NCBI GenBank assembly: GCA_016987375.1
Contig: PJRA01000274.1
Coordinates: 52,194 to 77,730 of the forward strand
DNA from: Brachionus koreanus
Taxonomy: Eukaryota > Rotifera > Eurotatoria > Ploima > Brachionidae
Direction of reading: 5' to 3'
DNA length: 25,537 nt
This document shows, piece by piece, positions 1 to 9,641 of this stretch. The notes beneath the pieces were generated by a model. The model was not told the DNA's origin. It saw only the letters and a program-made list of their open reading frames with translations, and did no database searches. The number at the start of each line of letters is the position of its first letter. Position 1 is the first letter of the stretch. A program made the translations under genes and the position numbers.

Positions 1-127
1 AAATAAAAATGTTAGCAGAAATTAATGATTTGATCTCCAAATTTTATTTTTTTAAATTTAATTATATTAAGATAAAAAAATAAAAGTAAGTCAGAAAAAT
101 AGAAAATTTCAAATAAAAATATAAAAA

Positions 128-622
128 TTAATATTTTTTGGGGCGACTTCTTCTCCTTTTAGTGACTTCAGGGACTTTATCAACTTCATTAATAGTGTCC
201 TTTTCAGTTGTTACAACTCTTTGCTTTTTGCTCGGACGACCCTTGTTGACTTTTTTTTGAAATTGAGAATCAACTATTTCAATTTCATCTTCTTCATCTG
301 TTGTTTCATTTAATATAAGTTGTCTTTTTTGTTGAGATATTTCTTCAACATTTTTTTCAAATGCCTTTTTGGCTTTAGTTGGACGACCTCTATTTATTTT
401 TTGACCAATTGGAACATTTTTAGCTTCAATTGGAATTTTAATGTATTTATTTCTTACAGCTATAGCTATCAAATGTTTACATTTATTAGATTTTAAATAA
501 GCTGGGCAACTACATTTTCCATTCAATATCCAATTCGATTCATTTGTATTTATGTCTAATGAAATACACCATGTTTTAGTAAATATTTCTTTGAATTCAA
601 CAAATGATTTGAATGATAAAAT
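128..622 (-). CDS. SWIM zinc-finger / AT-hook protein, 3' part (MULE transposase type)
   Basis: An open frame runs on the minus strand from 622, just after an in-frame TAG at 623-625, to a TAA at 128-130. It has no ATG near its beginning. It reads directly after an AG, so it could be a last exon or a 5'-truncated copy. A SWIM zinc-finger pattern C-x-C-x8-C-x-H is clear at about codons 37-50 (C-S-C then C-K-H). Behind it come three basic AT-hook-like cores (NRGRPTK, NKGRPSK and a terminal RRRSRP), separated by acidic and Gln-rich linkers. Known family: SWIM domains follow the catalytic part of MULE transposases and also occur in host proteins; AT-hooks bind the DNA minor groove. No transposase catalytic region is visible upstream, where the same frame holds two stops (TAA, TAG). 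I infer a degraded or domesticated MULE end; a host chromatin protein is the alternative. Confidence 0.6.
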   Translation of the reverse strand: MLSFKSFVEFKEIFTKTWCISLDINTNESNWILNGKCSCPAYLKSNKCKHLIAIAVRNKYIKIPIEAKNVPIGQKINRGRPTKAKKAFEKNVEEISQQKRQLILNETTDEEDEIEIVDSQFQKKVNKGRPSKKQRVVTTEKDTINEVDKVPEVTKRRRSRPKKY

Positions 623-1013
623 CTAATTTATTTACCGCGTTGATGTATCTCTTAATTCTTTGATTAGAAATGCTTTCATTTGTCTAACTTAAATTTGTAT
701 AAAAACACAAGTGTTATTGTATAGTAAAGTGTTATTGTATAGTAAACATATCGTTGATGCACATTGACGACCTCTTCTTTTTACTTTATTGCAACGATAT
801 TGTTCTTTGGAACCAGATTCAGTATTAAATCGCTTTAGTATACAGATCGATTAAATACCACCCTTTATATTTATATAAATTAAATTAATTAATTTTTCTA
901 ATAAATTAACAGAAATAAGTTTTAACAATAAATAAAAATTATTCTAAATTTTTTTTGTTTTTGTTTAAAAAAAAATTTTAAATAAATCTTTTTAAATTTA
1001 ATTTAATTTTAAG
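623..1013. other. Intergenic spacer upstream of the ROCO gene
   Basis: There is no convincing gene here. A TATA-like stretch (TATATTTATATAAAT) lies near 867-881 and could serve the plus-strand ROCO gene. The stretch ends in a T-rich run and AG at 1012-1013, which looks like a 3' splice site for ROCO exon 1. A short minus-strand frame from an ATG near 673 runs into the stops that precede the SWIM frame. Confidence 0.4.
711..746. repeat. Perfect 18-bp tandem duplication
   Basis: The 18-mer gtgttattgtatagtaaa occurs twice head to tail at 711-728 and 729-746 with no mismatch. It looks like a recent replication-slippage duplication and has no evident function. Confidence 0.9.
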
Positions 1014-2681
1014 TTTTCATCTATTGTGCCCGAAGATGCTAAAATATTCACTGATCAGAATGAAGATTTAAGTGGTGATCAACTAACTGGATATATTCGA
1101 TTATATTTACGCCATTTAATAAATTATCTAAGTCTTTTTGTTAGTCAAAACGATATGCTTAAGCGTAAATATGAATGCAACGTTAAAAAGTATTTGAGTC
1201 TTTTGTCCAAAGAAGAACAAAAATCGGATATTTACAAATTTCAAAAAAATCCAAGTCTTCAAAACGTCAATTTGGGTAGATGCTACTATTGCTATTTGGC
1301 TGATTACAAGTATAAATCATCAAGTGAACCGGAATTTTCACTAGAAAAAAAATTTAATGAATATTCTAAATTTTGTACACGATTTGGTCTAATAGGCTCA
1401 GATTCTGGGCTAAATTTGGACACAAATTTTGCTGATAAATATCCAAATTTAACAAATTTGCTTATCATAAACGTTCCACTTTCGATTGAGAGTCCAGTAT
1501 TTTTCAAACTTTTCCCGCATTTAGTAGATGTAAAACTCTTGAACAATGATCTCGAGTATCTTCCTGATTCATTGCTTGAAATAGAAGGACTAAAAGCACT
1601 TTATTTTAACAACAGACTAAAATCAGAGCATTTATCTTTTGATCATTTGAAAGGCCTTGAAACTTTGGACTTGGAAAACTTGGAAATAAAGGAAAAAAAT
1701 CAATTAATCAATTTGCCTGGTTCAATAAAAACACTCAAAATATCTCGTTCATCTTTTGACTACTTTTGTTTTGATTTAAATCCTGAAGTTATAGTTGAAT
1801 TGAAACTATCTGGCATTCCTTTAATAGACATGGATAAATATGGCAAAAATGATTCATTGATTAGTTTTGAGAATTTAAAAAATGAATTCAAAAAAACAAA
1901 AATATTAAAAGAGTATCAATTAAGACGGCTATTTGACCATTTTGATTGGAATTCTAATGGATATTTGGAAATAAAAGAAATTATCAAAATAAACGCATTT
2001 ATATTTAAAAAATATTTGCGTCTAGGCCCGAATATTCCGGACATCATCTTTCAAATGATCAATATAAGAGTCCTTGACTTGAGTTATCAGGCTATAGAAC
2101 AAATTCCTGATGAAATTGAAAATTTAAAAAATCTAAAAAGTTTAATTTTAAGTAATTGCATTCTTTTGGAAAATATAAGTCCCAAGTTAGCAAATTTGTC
2201 AATTAGCAAACTAGACTTGAACAATTGTCTTTCTTTAGTAACTCCACCATCAGAGGTGGTAAAGCGAGGCTTTAATTCAGTTCTTACTTATCTTAAACGT
2301 TTGCTATCTGGCTCTTTAGAGTTTAAGAGAACAAAGTTAATGTTGGTTGGTTTAGGCCAAGCTGGCAAAACATCTCTTTTACGAAGTTTAAAAGGAGAGC
2401 CTTGTGATGAGAGTACAGAGCTAACTGATGGTATTGACATCGATGATTGGGTTATAAGCTTAGAAGACGGATCTGATTTAACATTTTCAATGTGGGATTT
2501 TGCCGGACAAAGTGTGTATTACAATACGCATCAATTTTTTCTAAGTTCTAGAGGAGTTTACTTGCTCGTGTGGAATGTGAGACTAGGAAGTGAATACGCT
2601 GGTTTGGAATTTTGGTTAAGTAGCATCAGTGTCCATGCACCTGGTGCACCTATTTTTGTTGTTGGAACTCATGTTGATCAA
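1014..2681 (+). other. ROCO exon 1: LRR, EF-hand loop, GTPase motifs G1-G4
   Basis: The frame is open from 1002, after a TAA at 999-1001. A probable 3' splice site ends at 1013. Repeats of L-x-x-L-x-L type occur at about residues 141-240 and 340-400. Between them, D307-x-N-x-N-G312-Y-L-E-x-x-E318 fits the EF-hand calcium loop at every key position. The Roc domain shows a P-loop G442-LGQA-G447-K448-T449, a switch I T467-D-G, a switch II D491-F-A-G-Q495 and a G4 T548-H-V-D551. The exon ends in a complete Gln codon before GT at 2682 (phase 0). Confidence 0.85.
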
Positions 2682-5600
2682 GTAGCCTTACATAAACCAA
2701 CAAATTAAATTTGATTAATATAATAAATTAATTAAGGTTTTTAAATATACTCTCGATGAAGAAGATTTAAGATCAAGATTTAAAGACATTGCTGGATTCC
2801 ATTTTGTGTCATCTAAAACTGGTGAAGGCATTGAAGAGTTAAAACAAAAAATTATTGAAGCAACTTTGGAAGAAAAGTACATTGATGAAAAAATACCAGT
2901 GAGTTCTATTTTATTTAAAGCAGTTTTTTTTTTTTATGTATAAAAGTTTTATTCCAATCAATTATGTATAAATAAATAAGAAAAGTGATAAATTTTAATG
3001 TAACTGACATTAAATACAAAAAAATTTAAGACCCTTTTATTTGGTTCCAAATTCAGTATTTTAGTTTTTTAATTACATATTATCATATGCGGTTAAAAAA
3101 AAATTTTACAGGTTTTGTTCTAATGGTCAAATTTTTTTTCAAGATGAAAAAAGTGAAACAACAGTTTTTGACTTGTTTTTAAAACTTATGCCAATTGATT
3201 GCGATTTGTTTTCACTTTCAATATTATTATATTGAGTGGAATTTTGCAGACTTCCGTAGTAGATAAATAACAATTGTTTCACTTTTTTTGATCTGTACAA
3301 CAAGTTTTGTAGACCATTAGAAGAAAATTTATTAAGTTTTTTACTTTTTGTGTATGAAATTTTACATTGCCGATTAATAAAATGATAGACATATTATTTC
3401 CAAAAAATATAGATTACGAAAGTTAATTTTACTATGCTAAATACTAAATATATAATTATAAAATTTTTCTTTTTCACTCAATTTTTTCTTATGAATCAAT
3501 ACACAATTTTGGTGTTTTTTTTTTTTTGAATAAATAATGACAGTCAATTGATATTTTAAGAATTTTTTTTATTTCGATTAATTTTCTAATAATTAGGTCT
3601 TTTTATGTTAAATTTAGATAAAGAAAAATTAAATGAGCTAATTTTTTCAATAAAAACGTTTTTTCAATATTTGATAACTTTTCTAAATCAAACTATTCAT
3701 TAAAATCAATTAATCTTCATGAAGAAAAATTAAATTTGAAATAATTTTTTGAATTCTATTAGAAAATATTAATCTAATTAACAAAATATCACCTTCAATC
3801 AATATCTTTTGAAAAAAATAAACTAGTTAATTTTTTTTGCAAATCTATTTTAATTCTTTTATATTAATTTAAAGGAAGCCTGGATAAATTTTGAGAAAAG
3901 TATTAAGCAAAGGTCAGACAAAGACTCGTTACTTTCATTCAATTTAATAAACTCAATTGCAGAAAAAAATGGAATCTATGACTCAGAAGAAATTTTACAA
4001 GCAGTGAAATTTTTAAATGATTTGGGTTCACTCCAATATTTTGAGAATAAAAGTTTAAAAGACAAAGTAATTATCAATCCTCAATGGATAGTGAACGCTT
4101 TTGCCAAAATAGTTTCAGTCAGACAAACTTGCATTGAAAATGGAAGATTATCTCACGACAAAATCGGCGAAATATGGAACGACTATCCCGAAGAATTGCA
4201 TCAATGGATGCTTAAACTTACTGAAGAATTCGATTTGACATTTCCTGTTCCCGACATGAAAATAAGCATTGTTCCATGCTTGCTGCCAGATACTGAACCA
4301 AAATTTTCTTGGCCAGAAATTGATCCTTTTAGTTCGGTTAAAATAAAACAATTCAAAGTTAATTATAGATTTGAGTATTTGCCTATAGGTTTATTTAATC
4401 GAATCCAAGTCAGACTTTTCCAATATGGAGACAATTCTATTATTTGGAAGAAAGGTTCTTTATTAAAGAAAAATTCCCATATAGCTCTTATAAGTCAATC
4501 AAAAAATGCTCTCTCAATCAAAATAAAAGTTCAAGGAGTCAAGCCCGAAAATATTGTATTTGTTATTCATGAAACAATAGAAACATTAATAAACGATTCA
4601 TTCAATGGTCTTCAGTATGATTTTAGTTTTCCATGTCCGGATTGCGTCGAGTCACAATCAACTGAGCCCTATTTGTTTAGTTCTACTTTGCTTAAAAGAG
4701 CAAGTGAAATGAAAGCACCTTTTTTGCAATGCCGTAAATACTTCCATGCTGTTTCTATACAAGAAATGATGGCTATAATGCCTATAGATGATACGAACAA
4801 TATGGATTTAAATCTAGAATACACAATTCGAGATTTGAACTCTTTAAAAAATACATTTAAATATGACGTTCTTTTTTGGTATTGTGACAGAGACACAAAT
4901 TTAGACCAAGATAAATCAATAAACCCATTAAATGTAATAAAAGCCATAGAATCGCAGGGCTACCATATTTGGTATAGTGAAGATCCGTCCAATGAAAGAT
5001 TGGACATAATTACCAGTGCAATAAAGCAGTCAAAATTGATAATATTTGGAGTTTCGAATAATTTTTCTTCTGACTCGAAATGCATTCAAATATTTGAGAT
5101 GGTCAAAAATTTGATCAAAAAAACCTATCTTTTAATTGAGTTTGGCCAACTAGGTGCTCATGAATGGCTCAAAAATCCATTGTTTGCTTCAGCGTGTGCT
5201 GATTTTCGAGTCATAATGAAAGATCCAAAGCGTTATCCGACGAAAATAGCTGATGCATTTGAATCCATAGAAAAAATTGTTCAAACTGATTTGAAAACTG
5301 GAAGTGAAAAGATAAATCCGGATGTATTTATCAGCTATTGTTGGGCTAATTCACACGAAGCAATAAAAAAAGGCTCTAAAGGAACAAATAAAAGCTTGGG
5401 CTGGTTAGATCCAAGAAGCTTGGTTAAATTTTTTGAAGATAATGGAATCCATGCATGGATTGATGTAGACAATTTGGACTCAACAACACAAATGTTTGGC
5501 GAAATAACTAAAGGAATGAATTTGGCAAAAGTTATTGTTGCTTGTGTATCTGATGAGTATGTTGAATCACAAAATTGTAAATTAGAATTTAGATTCGCGC

Positions 5601-7016
5601 ATATATCACTCAAAATTCCGATTGTCAAAGCTGTTGTTGGCCTAGGAAATGAATGGCGAAAAAATGAAATCGCATTTTTGGGTAGCAGCTATCCAGAAGT
5701 TAATTTTCAGTACAAAACACCCGGTAATTTTTTTTTTTTTTAGCAAAAATTAGGATATATCGAAAAACTTGATCTAATTAATTTCACAAGTTTTAAATAT
5801 GTTTTTCACAAAAAAAAAGTTTTCAGTCAGTTAACAATTAATTGAAATTGAATAGAAACAAAATTTAAAAAAGGGTTAATATTTTTAAAAAAACCTATTA
5901 GGATTTATTAATATTTAGATTTAAATAAAAAATAATTTAAAAAAAAAATCTCTAAAAAAGGTTTTCAAAGAAATATTATAGTTTTATTTTTATTTTTATG
6001 TTAAAATTTTTTTTGTGATTTTGATTGATTGAGAGCTTTTTGGTCATCCTTTTTGGTCTTCTTTGCTAATAGTCTTCTATTGAAAGAAGCTAACAAAATT
6101 TTACCATGTATTTATAGCTAAATAAAATTTTTGTTCTATTTTTGAAGAGGCATTTTCAGTACTCCTTAAACATGTCCGTCTAGAGCTTTCAAAATCAAAA
6201 AAAAATAGAAAAAAAGAAGAAGTTAATGATAATAATAGCGTTATTGATTCAAACAATACAGCAATTCAAGAGCTGTATGAATTAACTCAGCGTAAGTTTT
6301 TGCGTCAACTAATCCAGTTTACAAGCCAAACGTCCACATCACGACTTTATCCACGTCTTTTGTGTATTGATTTTATAGACGAAGAAAAAATATCTAAATT
6401 AAAATTGATTAAACGTTTACGAAATTTGGCAGCGACAGTTGAACCAGAGGACATGATTTTTGAAAGAGCAGAATCAATTGAAGAGAATAACGTTGGCTCT
6501 AAATTAGTTCCATGCATTAGGCCGATGTGCGAGCACGAAGAGTCTTGGCATTTCTCTGATTGCATTGTAATCCTTCCTGAACTTTTGAGTTCATATTGTC
6601 CTTTCCTGGTTAGAATTATATCAATCTTAAGAAATGGTAGCTCTTCGAACGAATTAGGTGTTTTCTTAACAGAACAAGGAAATATGCTGTTCAATGACAT
6701 GGAAGAAAAGTCTTTAACTGAATCATTAGATATTGGTGAATCGTACAACAGTTTTAGAGGATTTTTTATTACCGAATTCGAAAATGACCGATACTTTTCT
6801 TTGTCATGGCTTGGAGGAAATTCAACTATTAAACCTCTAGGCTTAGAATATTGTGAATTGAGAAATGGAAAAATTTTATGGCTTTGCAAAAATCATATCG
6901 AACAGACTGATGCTGATATTCTAAGTGATCAAGACAACTTTTCAAGCAATCAAACAGAACAAGAAAAAAATAATCTGATTGAAGAGATTGAAGAAGTTAA
7001 TTTAGATATTTTTTAA
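1026..7016 (+). CDS. ROCO protein: LRR / EF-hand / Roc GTPase / COR / twin TIR
   Basis: Spliced gene with coding segments 1026-2681, 2737-2898, 3875-5723 and 6148-7016, giving about 1,511 residues counted from 1026. Order: unknown N-terminus (1-140), leucine-rich repeats (about 141-400) interrupted by an EF-hand loop (307-318), Roc GTPase (about 436-600), COR (about 607-850), TIR-like domain 1 (about 935-1074), TIR domain 2 (about 1086-1219) and a C-terminal module to 1511. Known family: Roc-COR proteins are dimerising GTPases acting as switches; TIR domains are scaffolds or NAD-cleaving enzymes. No kinase domain is present, so this is not an LRRK. A cytosolic signalling or innate-immune role is inferred. 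The codon at 1026 is GTG and the first in-frame ATG is at 1155 (residue 44), so the true start is probably in an unseen upstream exon or at 1155. All three introns keep the frame, and no disabling change is seen. Confidence 0.88.
2682..2736 (+). other. ROCO intron 1 (55 nt, phase 0)
   Basis: The donor gtagcc directly follows the THVDQ codons, and the acceptor is ttaattaag at 2728-2736. Reading through gives a stop at 2706-2708. Splicing instead joins DQ to VFKYTLDEEDL in frame, which restores the Roc domain through its G5 region. It is a typical very short AT-rich intron. Confidence 0.85.
2737..2898 (+). other. ROCO exon 2: end of Roc domain
   Basis: Exactly 54 codons, phase 0 on both sides. 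It encodes the C-terminal Roc segment, including F-H-F-V-S-S-K (residues 573-579). S-S-K is the G5 guanine-base motif. It ends at E-K-I-P before the donor gtgagt at 2899. It is too short and ATG-poor to show as a stand-alone reading frame. Confidence 0.85.
2899..3874 (+). other. ROCO intron 2 (976 nt) carrying a foldback element
   Basis: Donor gtgagt at 2899 and acceptor tttaaag ending at 3874; the phase 0 join gives EKIP-EAWINFEKSI. Stops occur in all frames. The only structure I see inside is the inverted repeat at 3113-3327; the rest is AT-rich low-complexity sequence. Confidence 0.8.
3113..3327. repeat. Imperfect inverted repeat (foldback / MITE-like) in ROCO intron 2
   Basis: The left arm at 3113-3162 and the right arm at 3274-3327 are complementary in two blocks: ttctaatggtc (11 of 11) and agat-(g/c)-aaaaaa-gtgaaacaa (about 20 nt with one mismatch and one one-base indel). 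The centre of about 110 nt is non-coding. It could form a long hairpin in the pre-mRNA or be a small non-autonomous DNA element. No clear target-site duplication was found by eye. Confidence 0.65.
3875..5723 (+). other. ROCO exon 3: COR and twin TIR domains
   Basis: 616 codons plus one base. The COR part includes V-V/I-I-N-P-Q-W and E-E-F-D-L-T-F-P type segments (about residues 668-735), which are typical of COR. A C-P-D-C pair lies at about 860-863. TIR-like domain 1 begins with F-K-Y-D-V-L-F-W (about 935). TIR domain 2 begins with N-P-D-V-F-I-S-Y (about 1087) and holds N-C-K-L-E1177-F. The exon ends with the first base of a codon (g at 5723) before gtaatt. Confidence 0.85.
5724..6147 (+). 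other. ROCO intron 3 (424 nt, phase 1)
   Basis: Donor gtaattttt with a long T run and acceptor tttttgaag ending at 6147. The split codon g|ag gives Glu1223 and joins KTP to E-AFSVLLKHV in frame. Unspliced reading stops at 5743. I see nothing else in the intron. Confidence 0.8.
6148..7016 (+). other. ROCO exon 4: C-terminal module of unknown fold
   Basis: Residues 1223-1511, ending at TAA 7014-7016. A lysine-rich linker (SKSKKNRKK) is followed by a region with M-C-E-H-E-E-S-W-H (1349-1357) and several Cys/His, then C-K-N-H near 1438-1441, and an acidic tail. I do not recognise a named domain. My impression, which cannot be tested here, is that similar tails occur in other invertebrate ROCO proteins. 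Confidence 0.75.
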
Positions 7017-7336
7017 TTAGAAAACTTTATAAAATATTAGTTATTGTAAATTATTTCAATTTTTATTAATAATTTTTGTTATTAATTAAGTAATAAAATT
7101 CGATATCATTTTGGCTTTTATTTAAAAAAATTAAGAAAAGTAAATAGTGTTTTTAAAAATGTGTTTATAATAGCGGGTGATCAAAAAAAATGTTCAAAAT
7201 TTTTAAAATTTTGTTAAGGTAAAAAAAATATTTTCCCACTGACAAGATTTAACCAAATTTTGTCCAATTATTAAATATCATCTAATAATTAAAAAAATAA
7301 AATCCAAATTTTTCAATTTTTTTCTACAGAAATATG
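7017..7336. other. ROCO 3' flank
   Basis: A likely poly(A) signal AATAAA lies at 7092-7097, about 75 nt after the ROCO stop. The rest is AT-rich, with no gene seen. Confidence 0.5.
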
Positions 7337-7680
7337 GGCAAATTGAAGTTTATGATCAAATTAAAATGATCATGCTCAAGAGTTATCATTGAAAAAAGAT
7401 TTTAAAATATTTTTGAGTAAAAAATTTATTGCAGAAGCATGTTTTCAAAGTAAACATTCAATGCTCAATTTGAATTTTTATGTCTGCAAGTTTCTGCAAA
7501 AGATTTCTGAATGCAGAAGTATGCACAATAGATGGATATCGTTTAACATGCATGATATGCTAAATAATTTGAAAAAATTTTTCTGCATTTAATTTTTCAT
7601 TTAAAAAACTTCTTAGAAATTTGTAAAAAAATTATATTTGAGCATGATCATAAAATTTTGATCAAAAACTTCAATATGCC
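7337..7680. repeat. Foldback element with 43-bp inverted arms
   Basis: Bases 7337-7379 and 7638-7680 are inverted copies: 37 of 43 positions match without a gap, and both arms contain TGATCA blocks and the end TGATCATGCTCAA. Weaker complementarity continues inward (a shared attgcagaa/aatgcagaa block), so the whole stretch can fold into one large stem. It encodes no credible protein. The structure fits a small non-autonomous DNA transposon or foldback element. Confidence 0.7.
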
Positions 7681-9641
7681 GAAATATGTCATCTAAAAAA
7701 CCTTAACCGAAAAATGACGAGTGTCATAGTTTATGTACATGTCTAATAGTTTATTTTTAAGAGCAAAAAAAACTGATTAATATGAGCCGCTGATCATTTT
7801 TTAATGAATTTTTGATCAAAAGTTATCATAAAAAAACTCCCTTGCACTTTTTATTACAGATATCACAAAAATACCAGATTGTACCGATAGTTGATTTTAT
7901 CTGTAAGCTTATGCCAACCAAAACAAAGAAAGAGATTGAAACTAGAAATTGAAACTTCTTTTCTTTTTTTTTGATTTTTTCTTTCGACAGCTTTTCTTTT
8001 CTTCTCTTCTCTTTTTTTTCTTAAGCTTAAATTGTTTAAGCTTTCCCGCATCAATGCATAAATAGTTCAACAAAATTAAGAAAAAATAAATTTCATAATT
8101 ATTTTTTGTTTAAAGAGTCAGTCCGAAATGAAATTTAAAAGAGCTTTTTTAAAAAATTAACAACCGAATTTTTAAAATCCACATTTTAATTTAAAAATAA
8201 AATAAACGTGTAAATGTTCGAAATTGAATAGAATAAGTCACCAAGTTCCTGTAGATTGCTACAAATTCTGCCTTCATTTGCACAAATTGATGATAACTGT
8301 AAATTGAATATTTTATCAAATATTTTTGAATCAGTTGTTAAATTTAGACATTGATTTTTCCTAGATTCTTGATAATACAAATGTAAATGTGAATAAAAAA
8401 AGGCTAAGTTAATATGATGATTAAGAAATCCATCTAGTACTTAGAAATTCAAATCGAATCCTTTAATGTCTAAAAATTTTAAATAAAATAAGAGTTTTGG
8501 AACTGTAGAGATTAAGTTAATAGGTTTATCTAATTTAAAATTTAGTCTAGAGTCAATTACTAATGGTCTGAATGGGTAAAATTCAATTAAATAATTCGAT
8601 TTTTTTAGATAAATAGAAACAAATTGTTTCTCATGGTGTCCAATTTGGAAATTTCTAAATAAAAATTTTTATTAAAAGTTTGTTTTGAAACATTTACTAG
8701 TTTCTTTGCAAAGAATTTTGATGAAAATTTTCATTTTTAAATTTTTTAGAAAAAAAGTTGATTTTAAAATTTGCTATTTACTTTTTGAAAAAAATTTTTG
8801 ACCCTACATAATAATCATTTAAAAAATTTAAATAAATACTGTATTCCGTCGTTCGATTATCCTGCTTCACAAGTTACGCCTTTGGACCATGCATCAAAGT
8901 ACATCTCACCAATGTTATGAAATTATTAAGTTTGAGCGCATGCTTTAATACCATATTCACGCATTTAAGTCCGCATCAAACACTGAAAGCCTTAGTTAAA
9001 TGCGTCATTAAGACTCGATTTTAAAGTAAAAAATAAAAATAACTTTTTTGAATTATGGATTTAGTGAGCATAAAAACTGCATTATTTTTATAAAAATTCA
9101 ATAAAAACAATAAAAAAATTTAAAAAGTAAATAAATTGTTTTTTGAACCTTTTGGTCGAGCCCTTCCTCTAACTCCGGCAGCTTCTTATTCTACGGACTT
9201 GAATTATTGTTTTTACTAATCCTTAATTTTGCGCCTTATTTTTTGATCATTTTTTGAGCTTATTGAAGAAATTTTCATCTCATAATGATTATTTAGCATC
9301 AAAAAATGTCAAGAAACTCCGATTTATTTAATATACTTAATTTGGTAATTAAAATTTACAAAAAAGTTTTTATAAAGAATAATTTCAATCCAGACCTTCT
9401 TCTAAATACCCTTAAATTCTATCTTTTAAACGGATCTTTGAAACATTCATTTTCGACATAATTTTGGAAAATTTTATAGTTCTTTTAAGTTCATTAACAT
9501 TCACTAAAAAATGCAAGAATTTAGAAAACAATTTACTAATATAAATTTTTAATTTTTTTAACATGAAAACTTAAAAATTAGTATTTAAAAATTTGATCTT
9601 TAGACTCAAATTTTACTTCTTTACTGAGTTATTTAGAAAAA
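7681..9641. other. Gene-poor AT-rich stretch
   Basis: No gene is supported. A TGATCAAAAGTTATCAT block near 7812-7828 resembles the arm of the neighbouring foldback element. A pyrimidine tract lies at 7954-8022. A GC-richer island lies at about 8841-9022 and a weaker one at 9145-9240; they may be decayed coding sequence, but I cannot assign them. Confidence 0.5.
7954..8022. repeat. Pyrimidine-rich tract
   Basis: About 70 nt, almost all C and T on the plus strand (interrupted at TTGA and CGACAG). The minus strand can be read as a Lys/Arg/Glu-rich short frame, which I take to be an artefact of composition. Confidence 0.7.

Noticed and set aside
6347..6889. Minus-strand frame of 180 codons opposite ROCO exon 4.
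   Set aside because: The plus strand is joined in frame to exon 3 and has coherent protein character; the minus frame is its shadow.
7389..7592. Plus-strand frame of 67 codons.
   Set aside because: It starts at TTG and lies wholly inside the foldback element, whose inverted-repeat symmetry explains its sequence.
7863..8054. Minus-strand frame of 63 codons, rich in Lys, Arg and Glu.
   Set aside because: It lies on a pyrimidine tract; the composition alone explains the charged residues and no domain is present.
8850..8862. GTTCGATTATCC resembling a tRNA B-box.
   Set aside because: It lacks the final C of the consensus and has no A-box at a suitable distance upstream.
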